Shown: positions 33,984 through 47,690, counted from the first letter of the stretch. The stretch is DNA of 64,000 nucleotides from Ottelia alismoides (GCA_037367405.1 JAZKJV010011614.1:248001-312000); one strand, 5' to 3'. Notes: generated from the letters alone by a model not told the origin. Translations and numbers: made by a program.

Positions 33984-36561
33984 CATTGGACATGCAAGCT
34001 CACAACGAACCATTATGCAATAAATGTTATTGCAAATATCATCCCCTGATATGAAGTGAAGAATAATAATTTGAATAATAGGTAGTACAATTAGGGTTAT
34101 GTACCATGGCCATCTTGATGATCATACAATTGTTGATTCAATTATCGAATCATAAAGGTTGGTGCTTTGATGAATATCTAATGGTTTAGATTGAGGACTC
34201 ATCAAGCACCGTCAAATGATTGTTAAGAGATGATCTCCAGCTTGAGTAGGAGATGCCAATCCTTTCTCATGTGGCTGATATCTATCTGACCTTTTGATGT
34301 AGGTCATCTGCATAGGAATAGAGATTATGAGGTGTTAGATAAGTTAGGTCAAATAGTTGACTTAACAAGATCGAGATAACCAAAGTCCTATGTCGTATGT
34401 TGTCACGATATAATCATGCATCCTCTAATTTTAGACAGATGTGTTACTATATGTCTGAGTATGTACATTTGGTAGACCAATAGGTTGATGACCAAACCAA
34501 GGTCTATACACGACGCGCTGATGTGCATGCAAGGGCATATGAGTAATACAATCTCTCAAAGCGATCATATAGGTTCATTTCTAAATCGGAAGACATGAGC
34601 TCACTCATGAGATATTAGGAAGAATCAAATTCCATACACGATCATCTCGCTTTGGAAGCTTAACCGAATTTGTAGGTTTGATATATAGTTTTGGAAAGTA
34701 TATGATCAACACCTGGGTATGATATATGATTTTGGAAAGTATATGATCGATACCAACTCCCAATGATCAAATGAGAAACTTAATGATAAAATCCTGAAGG
34801 AGACAATCCAAAAGAGATCTAAAACTTCAGGTTTAATCTTGATCATCCAGTATGCAGGATGTATATGTATTGGGAATATCTGACGGTGATGTAATCATAA
34901 ACGATTATATAACCATGACGCTTCCATTCCGAGGGAGTGAAGAAACAAGTCTGGATTTTAGCGACTTCTCTCATAAAGAAGTGATCTAATCTTAGCTCAA
35001 ATGTTGGACATTGATCTAAATGTGATTCAGATATAATGAGAAGATTAGATCTACGGTTTTGATTTAATCAAATATCTACGGGAAGTCCACAAGATCTGGA
35101 TTTGAGATGTGATCTCAATATCCAAGTCACTATACATTTAACAATACAATCGTCATGTCCTTATCTCAAATTATTCGCGGAGAAAGCGCATTATCCTTGA
35201 AAGAGTTCATGGATAATTTCATTGTTGATATGCGTATTCAAGCATCGAGAAAATTGATAATTAAATGTGATTTAATTATCATGAATAATATGAACTTGAT
35301 TCTTATTATTAGGAGAGTTATCTGAGATAAATCAATGTGATTTAATTATCAAAGATGTGAATAATGTGATTGTAGTTCATATTATTTGGGCACATGAGAA
35401 TAGAAATCTAAGATGATTAAATGTGATTTAATTATCGCAGATATGAATAATGTGGATAGTATTATCCATATTAATCAGGTATATTATAAATATGATTTAT
35501 AATATATTAGAGAGAGCATATTGTGATTTATATTTGTTAATTAACATTGATGTTAATTGGATTCACATTGGATGATTAATTAAAAATATAAATTACATTT
35601 TGTTTTGGGATGTGAATGTGATTCACATTTTTCCAATTACATGATCGCAAATTTCGCAAGATAATTTTGATTTATTTTTGTGAAATAATTTACAACAATT
35701 GTTGTTGTAAATCTTGGAGATATATCATGAGATAATGAGATCTCATGAGGTGATGGTGGCCTCCCCTTTTTTAGGGGACGTGGTTAGTCTCCTCATTTTC
35801 TCCAAAACTAGCTAGTTGATTTAATTTGAAATTAACTTATATTGATTTATCAATATATATTAATTTAAATTAAATTAATTATTGTTGTGTTTTACAACAA
35901 GATCATAGCCATTGAAAGAAACACAAATCAATCTCACCTGTTGATTGTGTGATGTCCATGGATTGGGATCCATAGACTCCTAGAACCCTATATAAGAAGA
36001 GGCACTCCTTGCTCTTCGAGTTACAACAATGAATGCTCTCTCTCCCTCTCTCTTTCTCCACACGCCAAACCTCTCTCTCATAGTGGCCATCCACCATGGA
36101 GCCCTTGTGAAAGTCATCATCGTCGCAACATCGTCATTATGTTATCGGATCATCTACTCGTGGATCTCCATCTCATTCGGTGCGTCTCGCTCGTAAAGAA
36201 GATATTGGATCTCATGTTATGAGATCAGGAGATCTGCCGCTTGGATCATAAACATGGATTGCGAGGAGCACACATCTCATCAATGCGCTCGCAAACGTCT
36301 CCTCCGTTGGATCGGACTTAAGAAAGGAGGTCTCTTCATTTAGATACTTGATCGCAACCACGCTTAAAGGGGTAACCTTAATACCTATTTTGTTTTATAT
36401 GAAACGATCCAAGAAATGTTTTTGGATCATGTGGTTTCATCATTTTAACAATTTTAAAATTCTGTTACCCGGAGCAACTAGTGCGACTAGTCACTCCCAA
36501 TCGCATTCGATGTGATCCTCACGCCTCTGTGATTCTCTTAAGGATCTTCCCATATCCTTCA
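33984..36561 (+). repeat. 5' LTR of element E (2.58 kb)
   Basis: It pairs with 52672-55133. Its first bases, cattggacatgc, correspond to TGTTGGACATGC in the 3' copy, so the terminal TG has mutated. It ends catatccttca. It carries a TATA box at 35989-35995. Confidence 0.9.
35989..35995 (+). promoter_or_regulatory. TATA box of E 5' LTR
   Basis: TATATAA in accctatataagaag, followed within about 40 bases by a CT-rich tract. The 3' LTR of E lacks this segment. Confidence 0.65.
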
Positions 36562-36563
36562 AG

Positions 36564-36576
36564 TGGTATAAGAGCC
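36564..36576 (+). other. Primer-binding site of element E
   Basis: TGGTATAAGAGCC, one base from the common Copia site TGGTATCAGAGCC, two bases after the LTR end. Confidence 0.85.
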
Positions 36577-38229
36577 TTACATTAGAGATTTTGGATATGA
36601 TCCATAAACAAAGAAGACTTGGGTTCATAAGGAATTGTAAAAATTTTAACGCATTTCAATTTTCGCAGTCTTGTTTTATGATAAATCTCGGAACTATTTA
36701 AAATATTTAAACACAAAACTATACTTGGATAATGTTACCACTAAATAAGGAAATCATGGGATTTGAGTTTGTGTAATGTGGATTCCGTTTGCTCAAGTTA
36801 TGATCATTTTAATGATCATATGTCCATTGTTTCGGGGATTGTGAATAATGACGTAATTAAGGAGTTAATTACTATTTTAAGACACCTGAAAATGCAGGTT
36901 TATCACTTGATTTCTTTTTTAAATTTAATTAGCAAACTTTAGAATTTTTTTGCTTAATTTGGATTTAAATTGATTGAGATATGTTATATTTAATAAGTAG
37001 GGGTCACTGCTGAAAATTACATACTTGATCATGAACCTTGTGATTGTCATTTAAGTAACATGTGAAATTAATAGTTAATTTCCTAGAATAATTATGGATA
37101 AATATTTGGGAAATATTTGGTGATAATTGTTCCCTTAAATGTCATTCCCTCAACCAATCAATGATTAGATATGATCTAGATCACCAATTGGTTACTTGAT
37201 ACACTTTCATCAAACATGTTACTTGAATAGGTTTTGGGATTTTGTTTAGAAAATTTCCATATAATCAAAATGATTTTGATTATTACTATATGGTATAATT
37301 TCAGTTGAAAAATTGATGGACATCTCAAGTACATGATGATAAATTTGGCATTATCCTTTCCTGAGGTGCATATGGTGCCTAGTCGGGGAGCGTTGCAGTA
37401 CAGGTTTCACCGTGTGCGGTCTGTCCCACTCCCGTCAGTACTGACCATGACAGCGGGTAGGGACTCGATAATGCTGGAGAAATCATGGAGTATTTCTAAT
37501 TATTAAAATTTGAATAATACATACTTTGATATAATACCATTCTTTTGATAAATAATCAAGTTTGTTGATTGAATTGGATTGATAATTGATTTAATGAGAT
37601 TAAATAATTATATTCAATTAAAACAATCTATTATGAATAGATGTGTAATTCCCTTGGAAGAATCAACCGTAATGGATATGATTCATAATGATTAATTAAA
37701 TTTGAACATGATATGGAGGATCACATTAGTATGTCAGAGACGCCTATCCGAAGTGACAACTCCTGCATACAAGCCATTTGGATCGAGCTCTTTGCTTCTC
37801 GAAAGAGTAAGGACATATGCATAGTGACCCCAATATCAAATCCTCGTATTATTGGAGCGATATTGGATTACACATAGCAAGTTGTATTCATGTTGATGGT
37901 TGGTTCAATTGATAATGGGTCAACATCACCTTAGGGATGGTGGGCTCCGGTGTTAAAGACCGAATTAAGAATGCAAGTTGGACTTGCAAGGCGAAATGTG
38001 TTTCCTCTTCTTTTTATCCGAGTTACAGTTTCTCATATTATTGGGATGTGACAAAGATAAAAAAGGAGATCCCAGATCTTGCTGAGATATAATAGTAAGT
38101 ATATCTCTTACATTGGAAGTAATTAATGGAATGGACTTTCTGTGTTGAAAAGGCAATATATCTTTGATATAAAAATTCATAAATCAAAGTAATATATATA
38201 TATATTTATGCAAATTTCTTATTTCAGAT
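36577..38229 (+). other. Leader of element E
   Basis: About 1.65 kb, noncoding, matching the leaders of C and D. It includes the cgtcagtactgacc...cgggtaggg inverted motif near 37425-37460 and the CCAATATC/GATATTGG hairpin (37830-37866). Confidence 0.75.
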
Positions 38230-39300
38230 AATCCTTCATTAAACCCACTCAATGTTATACTCAATAATAACCAGTAAAATATCATGGATTGGATCCATGA
38301 TCAAGATATTGTACTTGCAGTTGGACACATAATGTATGTGGTTGCAATGTGCAAGTTTCCTCATAATAATGAGGAACGACAATTAAATAGACAATAGGAC
38401 AACAACTCTAGGGATTGTATGTCTCTATAGTCTTGATCTCCTCACATGTACTTTGGAAGTGACATGTCGATGATGATCACAATTGTTAAATAATCCTTAT
38501 AAAATCTAAGAAGATGATCTGGCATACATATGTGCTCTTGACATTTAATCATGAATGACATGGTTCACTGCATTATGGAGAATGGTGGCTCTATAAGAGA
38601 TGATGTACCCAAAATGTTTGAGTACCTACTTAAACCAATGATTTTAAGAGTTAAAATGTATGTAGATATGATGAGTGTCATCATTCTACTATCTATATTC
38701 TAGTCATTCATGAAGCTTCATAATATTCATATTGTATGAATTGAATGAAGCATGTATAAATGTAGAAATACTCTTATATTGAAATCTTTTGAATTTGACG
38801 TAAGGGATCCTTTGTCTTAAGCAATTGTTGTTTATAGATGAAAGGAGCCCAATGGAAGCATGGGTTAGACCCAAGTTAGAAGGAAAGTAAAAGAGTTGAC
38901 TGTACTTCTATGGTTTCCATACATATGACATCCAAAGAGTTGGATGAATGCCAATACTGTAATAAGCCAATATATTGATAGTATGACTATCTAGTCTATC
39001 TAGGATCCTTTGAGAAGGACTCAGATAGTGCATCAGAATATTCTATATCTACATATAATCATTGATATTGACTTTCTTTGATAAGATCAAAGTCTATCAA
39101 TTGTATCTTTTTCTTCTAATTACATTTGCAATTGGTTGCATATGTTTTAGAAGGCAAAAAAATTCGATATTAAGATTTAATAGTCATCCATAGATATTGA
39201 TACAATTGTTGCAACAATCTCTATTTGATTGATAGACTTCATATTTTCAGTGGGAGAGTCTTTAGTCTTAGAGAATGTCTCTATGACCTGGATATTAGAA
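38230..39300 (+). pseudogene. Gag relic of element E
   Basis: Fragments resembling Copia gag can be read: NPL near the start, MDWIHDQDIVLAV (about 38290), IMNDMVHCIMENGGSIRDD (about 38550) and MMSVIILL. A remnant zinc knuckle, CQYCNKP, is near 38950. Stops are frequent and no frame is long. Confidence 0.65.
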
Positions 39301-40960
39301 TACACTCATAGTGTATTTCTAAGTGTTGGAAATAAATATGAATTGTAGAATAAACCTATCATAGAGAGTAATGATGGATATATTTCAGATAGTAATCTAA
39401 TATCTAGTGGACTTTACTAAATTAGAAAATTAATGAGTGGTTCATTAAGATCTAATACTGAAGTTAAACTTTATAAGATCAATAGGAGGATGTAGATCAT
39501 TTCACAATGATATAGAATCAAGCCTTGGACATTTATTTGTTGATTTGATAAATAAACTAGTAAGATATGGAACTTTAGAATGTCTAAAATTTTAAATCAT
39601 ACATACTCTTGAATATTATGTTCAAAGTAAAAATGTTCAGTGCACCCTTCTTTGGGAATGGTGTAAGATGTCAAGGTATTTAATATCCCATACATATGGA
39701 CGTATGTGGATCATCTATATCATAATAAAAATTGACGTTATGTGATATCTATTGATGACTATTTTTTATTCCCGTCATCTTAGAAAGCTTTGAAATGTTC
39801 AAAGATGTCACAATTTTGATTTAGAATAAAAGTCCGAAGGAAGATGAAAATGAATTTGATCTAGTCTAGGTAGTCAATACCTATTAGATGAATTCATGAA
39901 TACGTTATGGAGGAAGGAATATCATTCCTATCTCACTCCTCCTAATACACCTAAACTCAATGGAGTTGTAGGGAGATATAATTGGATCATATATAACATG
40001 ATCTTATCAATGATGAATATTTGCATTATTACCTCTTAGTTTCCAAGGTATATATGTAGTAGAGACTACAATATATATATATATATATATCTTTAATAAG
40101 GTTCCATGCAAGTAAGATGGAATCTAGAACAGAAGAGTGTTACTTCATTAGTAAAATAAAGGATGGTATTGGATACCTACTTTATGACATTGAGATTCTT
40201 AAAATATCTCATATCTAAGGATATGATTCTTAGAGGATAAGACTCTTGAGAATTAAGATGAAAATGAAGTGAAGGAACTCATTTAGTCTTGAGAAGATAA
40301 TGAGGCTCCTGAAATTGGAAACTAAAAGGATAATTAAAGATGAAACACTCATACCTCTTCAAATGAGTTTGAGGATGTATTCCATGTGTCAGTTAAGTCT
40401 GACAATTATTTGACTTCATGTGATGAAGCTTATGAGGATCATGACATGGAAAGATGGATGTTGGCAATAAATTCTAATGTAGACTTCATATATAAATGTT
40501 GTATATGGACCCTCGAGGATCCACCTATATGGATAAGACCCGTAAGGTGTAAATGGATCTTCAAGAGAAAGAGGGAACCTGATGAGAAGGTAGAGACCTT
40601 CAAAGCATGGCTCGTATCCTCAAGATACACACCGAAGAGAAGACATCGCTTGCGATGAGACTTGCTTTCCAGTGACCATGCTTAAACACATCAGAATATC
40701 GTTAACTATAGCTACACAACTTGACTTTGACATCTACAAGATGAAAGTCAATATTGCATTCCTCTATGAATACCTCTCTGAGGATATTCACATGAAGTAG
40801 CCCCAGGGCTTCATGGATGAGAAAAGCAAGGTGTGCAAGCTAAAGAAATCCATGGACTCAAATAAGATTATTGTAGTCGGAATATAAGATTTAATGAAAT
40901 TATAAAAGTTGTGATTTCAGATAGAATCTTGATGAACCCTATGAAGCTTAGTGGGAGTTG
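39301..40960 (+). pseudogene. Integrase and RT relic of element E, upstream of H
   Basis: Integrase remains include PNTPKLNGVVGRYNW (about 39945) and MILSMMN. RT begins with WTLEDPPIWIRPVRCKWIFK in a 90-codon frame (40386-40658), followed by fragments of KSIHGL type. It ends at the ggagt duplication (40956-40960) where H inserted. An (AT)10 run lies at 40071-40090. Confidence 0.75.
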
Positions 40961-41030
40961 ATAAATTGTGAATTCGACCCTTTAATTTTGTGGAATTAAT
41001 ATTCATGGTCATTGCAGTCGGGCAAACTGG

Positions 41031-44000
41031 GTCTATCAAAAACCATCTCATTTGGATATGTCAAGAAATAAGATGGTCATGAATTTATATTTTACTTGGT
41101 AAGAAACCAAGGTCGAACTCAGGGACACGAGCCTCCCTCGTGATTATTTAGATTTTTATTCATTAACTAAGTATTGAGTTCGAGAACATTAGGTCAATAA
41201 ATGCATGAGGACAAGAAAATGCATCAAGCGAATATAAAACATGCATTTTTTATTTGATTTTAGTTTATTTTATTTTTTAAAATCACGCAGATAAATATGA
41301 CGAAATGCAAAGAAAACAAGCCCTAGGTCAGAATGATGAGCAAATAAAAAAGATAAATCAATTTCATGTTTAATTCAAGAGATAAACTTGATGGATAATT
41401 TAAACAAGGCATACACTTAAGCAACTAGAGACACTTGTCTATTATAGTAATATGTAGGAACCATAGTGTACAAAACAAGAAATAAATATGCCATTAAAAA
41501 GATCATCAAGCAAGCTTCGAAATGAAACTGAAATCAACTGAAACAGAGTTACTATGCTCAAGATATGCATGAAAGAAGACAAGGGCATAAATGAAAGAAA
41601 ACAAGAAAGATAACTACAAACAGGTCCCTTGAAGGGACTAAAATGAAATAAAAATTAAGCGTAGGGCCTTCCCTGTAAATAACCCACACGTACAGGGGTA
41701 TTTGTGCAATTATGAAAACTTGTGAGGGTATAATTGCAAAATATCCACTATGCACGTGGTCGGCATGTGATATCAAGACCTGTCTGCAAAATGGAGAAGT
41801 CAGCATGGGCCTCCTTGCAATTTTCCCCGTTAGCACGTGACTAGCACATGCAATCCAGGCTCGGTGTTCGCTGAGGCTCGGAGGCAGCTTCGGATAGGCT
41901 CGGTAACATCTCGGGGGTCTGAAGAGGTTCAGGGTAGGTTTGGAACCCCCAAGCCTCGAGCTCTGGCGATGAGGCTCGGACGTTCTTCATTGTAGACACA
42001 TGGTCAACCAGAGACCGTTAGATCACGAGGATCCAACGACACCTGTAGATGACGCTCATGGGGGACGTGGCTGCATCTGCGCTGTTGGATAAACCCCAGG
42101 AGGAAGCATCCAACGACGCCAGTGCTCTCTTCTTCATCTTCAGTTGGTGGCGGAATCATGACTCCGACGTAGTGGCCCCGTCTCCACCGCTTGCTTTTGA
42201 CGTCGATGAAGCTTGTCGGCTTGTCTTGAATGGTCAGCGATGGAGCTCAGGGCATAGTCGAGCTGCGGCTGTAGGTAGCGACGACCCTCATTGCTCTAGT
42301 AACGGAGATGGCGCTCGCCAAGCCCATTCTGGCGAGGATTCTGATCATTGAGGGGCAAAGTACCTGCGTGATTAGAGACAAAGCCGAAACAAAGGGGAAT
42401 ACGTGTGTGAATGGGATGGAAGCTCGGTGAGCGAAGAAGGCGAGAGCTCAGAGTTCCTCAGCCTTCCACGACGAAGGAGGTGGATCGGAGGTGATATGGG
42501 GTTGTGTAGGTAGGGAGAGAGATAGGGAGTGAGCGCGAAGATGGGGGATGTGGGACGAAGCTCGGGAGGTGAACCATGGAGATCAAAGACAAGTGAAATA
42601 ACCTAATTAATTAAGCAAACCGTGAAGGAAATATAGAGGAAGTCGGAGAGGTACTTACCTGGTCGGAGATGAGGGTGGTGGTCTGTGCTTGAGCTCCGAG
42701 GGGAGCTCGGGTCATCGCTGGACTCCGGCGATCCCTCGGAGCAGCTAGGCGTGGCTTGGCCGTCGCAAACCTGGCGGTGATAGACCCATCGCAAATTGGG
42801 TCTATCAAAAACCATCTCATTTGGATATGTCAAGAAATAAGATGGTCATGAATTTATATTTTACTTGGTAAGAAACCAAGGTCGAACTCAGGGACACGAG
42901 CCTCCCTCGTGATTATTTAGATTTTTATTCATTAACTAAGTATTGAGTTAGAGAACATTAGGTCAATAAATGCATGAGGACAAGAAAATGCATCAAGCGA
43001 ATATAAAACATGCATTTTTTATTTGATTTTAGTTTATTTTATTTTTTAAAATCATGCAGATAAATATGATGAAATGCAAAGAAAACAAGCCTTAGGTCAG
43101 AATGATGAGCAAATAAAAAAGATAAATCAATTTCAGGTTTAATTCAAGAGTCAAACTTGATGGATAATTTAAACAAGGCATACACTTAAGCAACTAGAGA
43201 CACTTGTCTATTATAGTAATACGTGGGAACCACAGTGTCCAAAACAAGAAATAAATGTGCCATTAAAAAGATCATCAAGCAAGCTTCAAAATGAAACTGA
43301 AATCAACTGAAACAGAGTTACTATGCTCAAGATATGCATGAAAGAAGACAAGGGCATAAATGAAAGAAAACAAGAAAGATAACTACAAACAGGTCCCTAG
43401 GAGGGACTAAAATGAAATAAAAATTAAGCGTGGGGTCTTCCCTGTAAATAACCCCCACGCACAGGGGTATTTGTGCAATTATGAAAACCCGTGAGGGTAT
43501 AATTGCAAAATATCCACTATGCACGTGGTCGACATGTGATATCAAGACATGTCTGCAAAATGGAGAAGTCAGCATGGGCCTCCTTGCAATTTTCCCCGTT
43601 AGCACGTGACTAGCACGTGCAATCCAGGCTCGGTGTTCGCCGAGGCTCAGAGACAGCTTCGGATAGGCTCGGCAACAGCTCGGGGGTCTGAAGAGGTTCG
43701 GGGTAGGTTTGGAACCCCCAAGCCTCGAGCTCTGGCGATGAGGCTCGGACGTTCTTCGTTGTAGACACGTGGTCAACCAGAGACCGTTAGATCATGAGGA
43801 TCCAACGACACCTGTAGATGACGCTCATGGGGGACGTGGCTGCATCTGCGCTGTTGGATAATCCCCAGGAGGAAGCATCCAACGACGCCAGTGCTCTCTT
43901 CTTCATCTTCAGTTGATGGCGGAATCATGACTCCGACGTAGTGGCCCTGTCTCCGCCGCTTTCTTTTGACGTCGATGAAGCTTGTCGTCTTGTCTTGAAT

Positions 44001-44549
44001 GGTCAGCGATGGAGCTCAGGGCATAGTCGAGCTGCGGCTGTAGGTAGCGACGACCCTCGTCGCTCTAGTAACGGAGATGGCGCTCGCCAAGCCCATTCTG
44101 GCGAGGATTCCGATCATTGAGGGGTAAAGTACCTGCGTGATTAGAGACAAAGCCGAAACAAAGGGGAATGCGTGTGTGAATGGGATGGAATCTCGGTGAG
44201 CGAAGAAGGCGAGAGCTCAGAGTTCCTCAGCCGTCCACGGCGGAGGAGGTGGATCGGAGGTGATATGGGGTTGTGTAGGTAGGGAGAGAGATAGGGAGTG
44301 AGCGCGAAGATGGGGGATGTGGGACGAAGCTCGGGAGGTGAACCATGGAGGTCAAAGACAAGTGAAATAACCTAATTAATTAAGCAAACCGTGAAGGAAA
44401 TATAGAGGAAGTCGGAGAGGTACTTACCTGGTCGGAGATGAGGGTGGTGGTCTGTGCTTGAGCTCCGAGGGGAGCTCGGGTCATCGTTGGACTCCGGCGA
44501 TCCCTCGGAGCAGCTAGGCGTGGCTTGGCCGTCGCAAACCTGGCGGTGA
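41031..44549. repeat. Tandem direct duplication inside H 3' LTR
   Basis: Copy 1 is 41031-42780 and copy 2 is 42800-44549. The joint contains tagaccca...tgggtcta, a small inverted repeat. Confidence 0.85.
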
Positions 44550-45036
44550 TCACCAGGGGTCAACACTGGAGGCGAAGCCATTTTGGCACCTCGATCGTCC
44601 CTCCCCCTGTCACGGGGAGGAGGAGAGGGGCTAGGCGATGCCCCGCATAAAGGTGGACGCCGGTCTTCGACGGGGGGGGGGGGGAGGGGGTATTTGAAGC
44701 GGAGAAGGTGGCGGTTCCAGGTGTGCACGACGTGGTTTGTGTGGGAAAGATGGAGCGATCGGAGGGGGATCATGGGTGGTGGCAGCGTCCGCGAGGGTCG
44801 TGGATGATGGGGGAAGACTTGGGAGCGGTTGGTGCGTGGAGAAGGTGGAGATGGTGGGCAAGAAAATGAGAAGGGCGAATGGCGTTCACAAGATTGAGAA
44901 TGTGGGAGAGAGGGAAGATGGAGGTAGGTGATGATGTGGAGACCGTTGGATCTTGTAATCCAACGGTTGAGGAAACAACATTGAGGAGTTGCTTAGATGA
45001 AATCTGAGGTGACACGATCGAAGGGTGCGTAGGCAC

Positions 45037-45370
45037 GCCACGTGGCGAGTTGGAGGCGAAGCACCAGTGGTCGACCCAGATCACATCTGGATCGTAATCA
45101 GAGGGCTAAAAATGGCTGCGGGGTTAGAGGCTGAGATGGACAGGCAAGGGCGCGAACGAATGGCTTACAGAGTGCCACGTGGCGGGTTCTGGACGAGGCG
45201 CTAGCGGGCGGTGAGGATCAGAGATGGGGATGATCAGACGTCTAGGAAGAAGGGCGCACGTGGAGAAAGCGGAACTGTTGGATCAAGAAGAGATCCAACG
45301 GTCAGGGAAACGGGCGGATAGTGCAAAGGGGAACAAGCCACATGGCTCACCCAGAACGGGCCACGTGGCC
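45037..45370. promoter_or_regulatory. Cluster of palindromic G-boxes in H 3' LTR
   Basis: GCCACGTGGC at 45037-45046 and 45174-45183, and GGCCACGTGGCC at 45359-45370. The 5' LTR has matching sites at 51124, 51260, 51422 and 51445 (CACGTG cores). They lie in the upstream (U3) part for a minus-strand element. Confidence 0.6.
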
Positions 45371-45701
45371 CAATCAGATTATTCAGAGTTAAAAGTTGAC
45401 TTTTTAAGGGTCAAATGACTGAATTTGAGAAAACTCAAAACGTGAAAGTTGTAGATCTCGATGAGTTCTATAAGTTTTATGTTGACCAAAAATGGAGATG
45501 AGGTCATTTGGAGACACAAAATATTTTTGAGGGTATTTTTAAGGCTAAAAATACCACAAATTTTAATTTTGACATTTTTTTGTGATTTTTAATTTATTCA
45601 AGACTCTTATAATTACAAGACTTTATCTGGTTTTTATTGACACATATTTAAGCAAGGGGGTTAAAAATAGAGAATTAAGATGATGAAATCGGGTTTCATC
45701 A

Positions 45702-45716
45702 CCCCCCTATACTTAA
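45702..45716 (-). other. Polypurine tract of element H
   Basis: Plus-strand cccccctatacttaa directly follows the LTR end and is the same tract as in A and B. Confidence 0.85.
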
Positions 45717-47611
45717 ACTATGCTCGTCCCCGAGTATCAAAGAGAATGAATAAACTGGATTAACCCCTTGTGCATGTGAGTACATGATCCAATCCATTCA
45801 AGTCTACTCAACTTTAGAGGTCCAAAATTCTAGAGCTCAACCCAGCCTTAATCAAGTTGCAACCAATTCCTCTAATTCTCCAGACTCTCTTTTACTAAGG
45901 GTATGACATTTAGTGTTGACTGCGATTCCGAGAGTAGAGTCAAAACGTCACCCAAGGTCTTGTCCAAGAAATTGTCCTAAGGACCCAATCCTCAACACTA
46001 GGGAATAAATCAAATCTTGCATCCAGTCCACCGTTTCTTTAGTTGTCAGACATAGAAAATGTAGATGGAAGGCCAGTAATGGAGGGCATGGGATTATGCC
46101 ATTTCTTCTCTCCCTTACATTGGAAGAATGATTCTCTCTAGTGCCTTATTACGCAACACATTTTTCGGTGTTGATCAGTGTGTCCGTCAAAAGAAGTTGG
46201 AGCTGTCTGCACTTGTTTTCCTGGGAATACACCGGGTTGTGTCTTTTTTGAGTACCTATCGTACCTTCGATACCCAGACTTGTAGCATTTACGATGCAAA
46301 ATCCTTTTTTGGTGCAAGCCCGACTCCTGGTCCTAACAGCGGTGGTCCAAGTGGACACTTTGAAATGGTTGGGAGCGCTCGCCTTTGGTAGAAGCTCTTT
46401 TGATAATTGACTTTGTGGAATGAGAGCTTTTCTTTATCATTTCATTGCTTTGTAGTATTTTTAGCTAGCTCCACTGCTTTTACCAAGAGTTGGTGCGCAC
46501 TGATCATCATTTTTTTTATTTATTTCACACCCTGGCACTTATGTCAATGTCAAGAGATTAGTATAAGAACCAAGTTCTCATACTGGCTAAAATTGCTGAC
46601 ACTCAGGTTTCATGAAGCCTTCAAAGATTTTATCCCATCCTCGAGCATCATTAGATCAAGTCCATACTCGAATCCCTTATCCCAATCCCTCAAGTGAAAA
46701 GTCAACTCATCTCATCGAAACCGCAGTCGTGCATGTGATGTGCTGATCATATTCTTAATGGTCTGAGACTAAGCATGCAATATAGCATGCAAATCTAGAA
46801 ATTTTGGGGAATGTGGATGATTAAGTCTAAGACCCTGATGGCTAAGGATGGTTAACCGAAAATCTCAATACCTCACAAATCAAGCTTCCTTCAACATTTC
46901 AGATCCTGGGTGGAAGTGTGAAAGTAGAGGATTAATCCTACTCCTTCATTCGAAAACATTTTTTTTGATTTCAAGAGTTTATAGGACTGCCTAAACTAAA
47001 TTAAGTAGATGCATCTGCATTCAGCTAGTATGGGTGTAAGTACAGGCCGGAGCCCATTTGCTTGAGGACGGGGCCTTACGCGATGTCCTCTAAACCACCC
47101 ACTCTGCTAAGGGCGAACCCTCACTGAACGCGGTTACTTATTTGGGCTTAGTAGTCACTAATAACTCTTGAAGGTTTTTGATTTTCTCATTTTTATGGTT
47201 TTTAATTAAAGGTTAGAACACTGGTTAGACTCAACCTTCCTTGAAGTCAAAAAGAAAGTTTCAATACCATGTCACACAAAATAAAAAATTTTCAAAACAT
47301 TTTCAAAAGATTTTTCAAAACAAGATAAACCCATTTTCAAATCATTTTCAAAAATATTTTTATAAAAATAGTGTAACATAATATAGAAGAAGCCTTGAAA
47401 ACCACTGAGTACACTTAGTTCAAAGGATTTTACTTTAGCCAAAAAGTTTAAAATTTTTCAAATTTTTCAGATTGTAGCTAAAGTAAGTATACTGTATATA
47501 AGGTATACCCCCTATACTTAACTTTGCTATGTCCTCATAGTACTAAATGATACAAGTACATAGGTCTAGTTAAATATAGAGAAATATATGGGAACCAAGG
47601 AGGGCTCCCCC

Positions 47612-47641
47612 TATACTTAGGTTAGAAATAACCTAAGTATA
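47612..47641 (-). other. Hairpin plus purine-tract cassette (H, 1)
   Basis: Perfect 13-bp stem tatacttaggtta / taacctaagtata with a 4-base loop, preceded on the plus strand by ccccc. Confidence 0.78.
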
Positions 47642-47690
47642 AAGGAAAGGAAAGAAGAGTAGAGAAAATCACAAGGACTCGGGTCCCCCC

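Larger units (their letters stand above)
40961..45701 (-). repeat. 3' LTR of element H with internal tandem duplication (4.74 kb)
   Basis: It begins tgataaattg and ends tttcatca. A segment of about 1.75 kb occurs twice at an offset of 1769 bases (41031-42780 and 42800-44549), joined by about 19 bases, and the 5' LTR has it once. The two copies differ by few substitutions by eye. Frames up to 149 codons here (for example 43327-43776) repeat in each LTR copy only because the DNA repeats. A run of 13 G lies at 44672-44684. Confidence 0.88.

Noticed and set aside
40071..40090. (AT)10 run as an origin or promoter
   Set aside because: Simple microsatellite in a decayed integrase region, not shared with C.
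46128..46697. Possible small genes inside H (87 and 96 codons)
   Set aside because: Plus strand, against the element's direction, with no family motif and hydrophobic low-complexity content.
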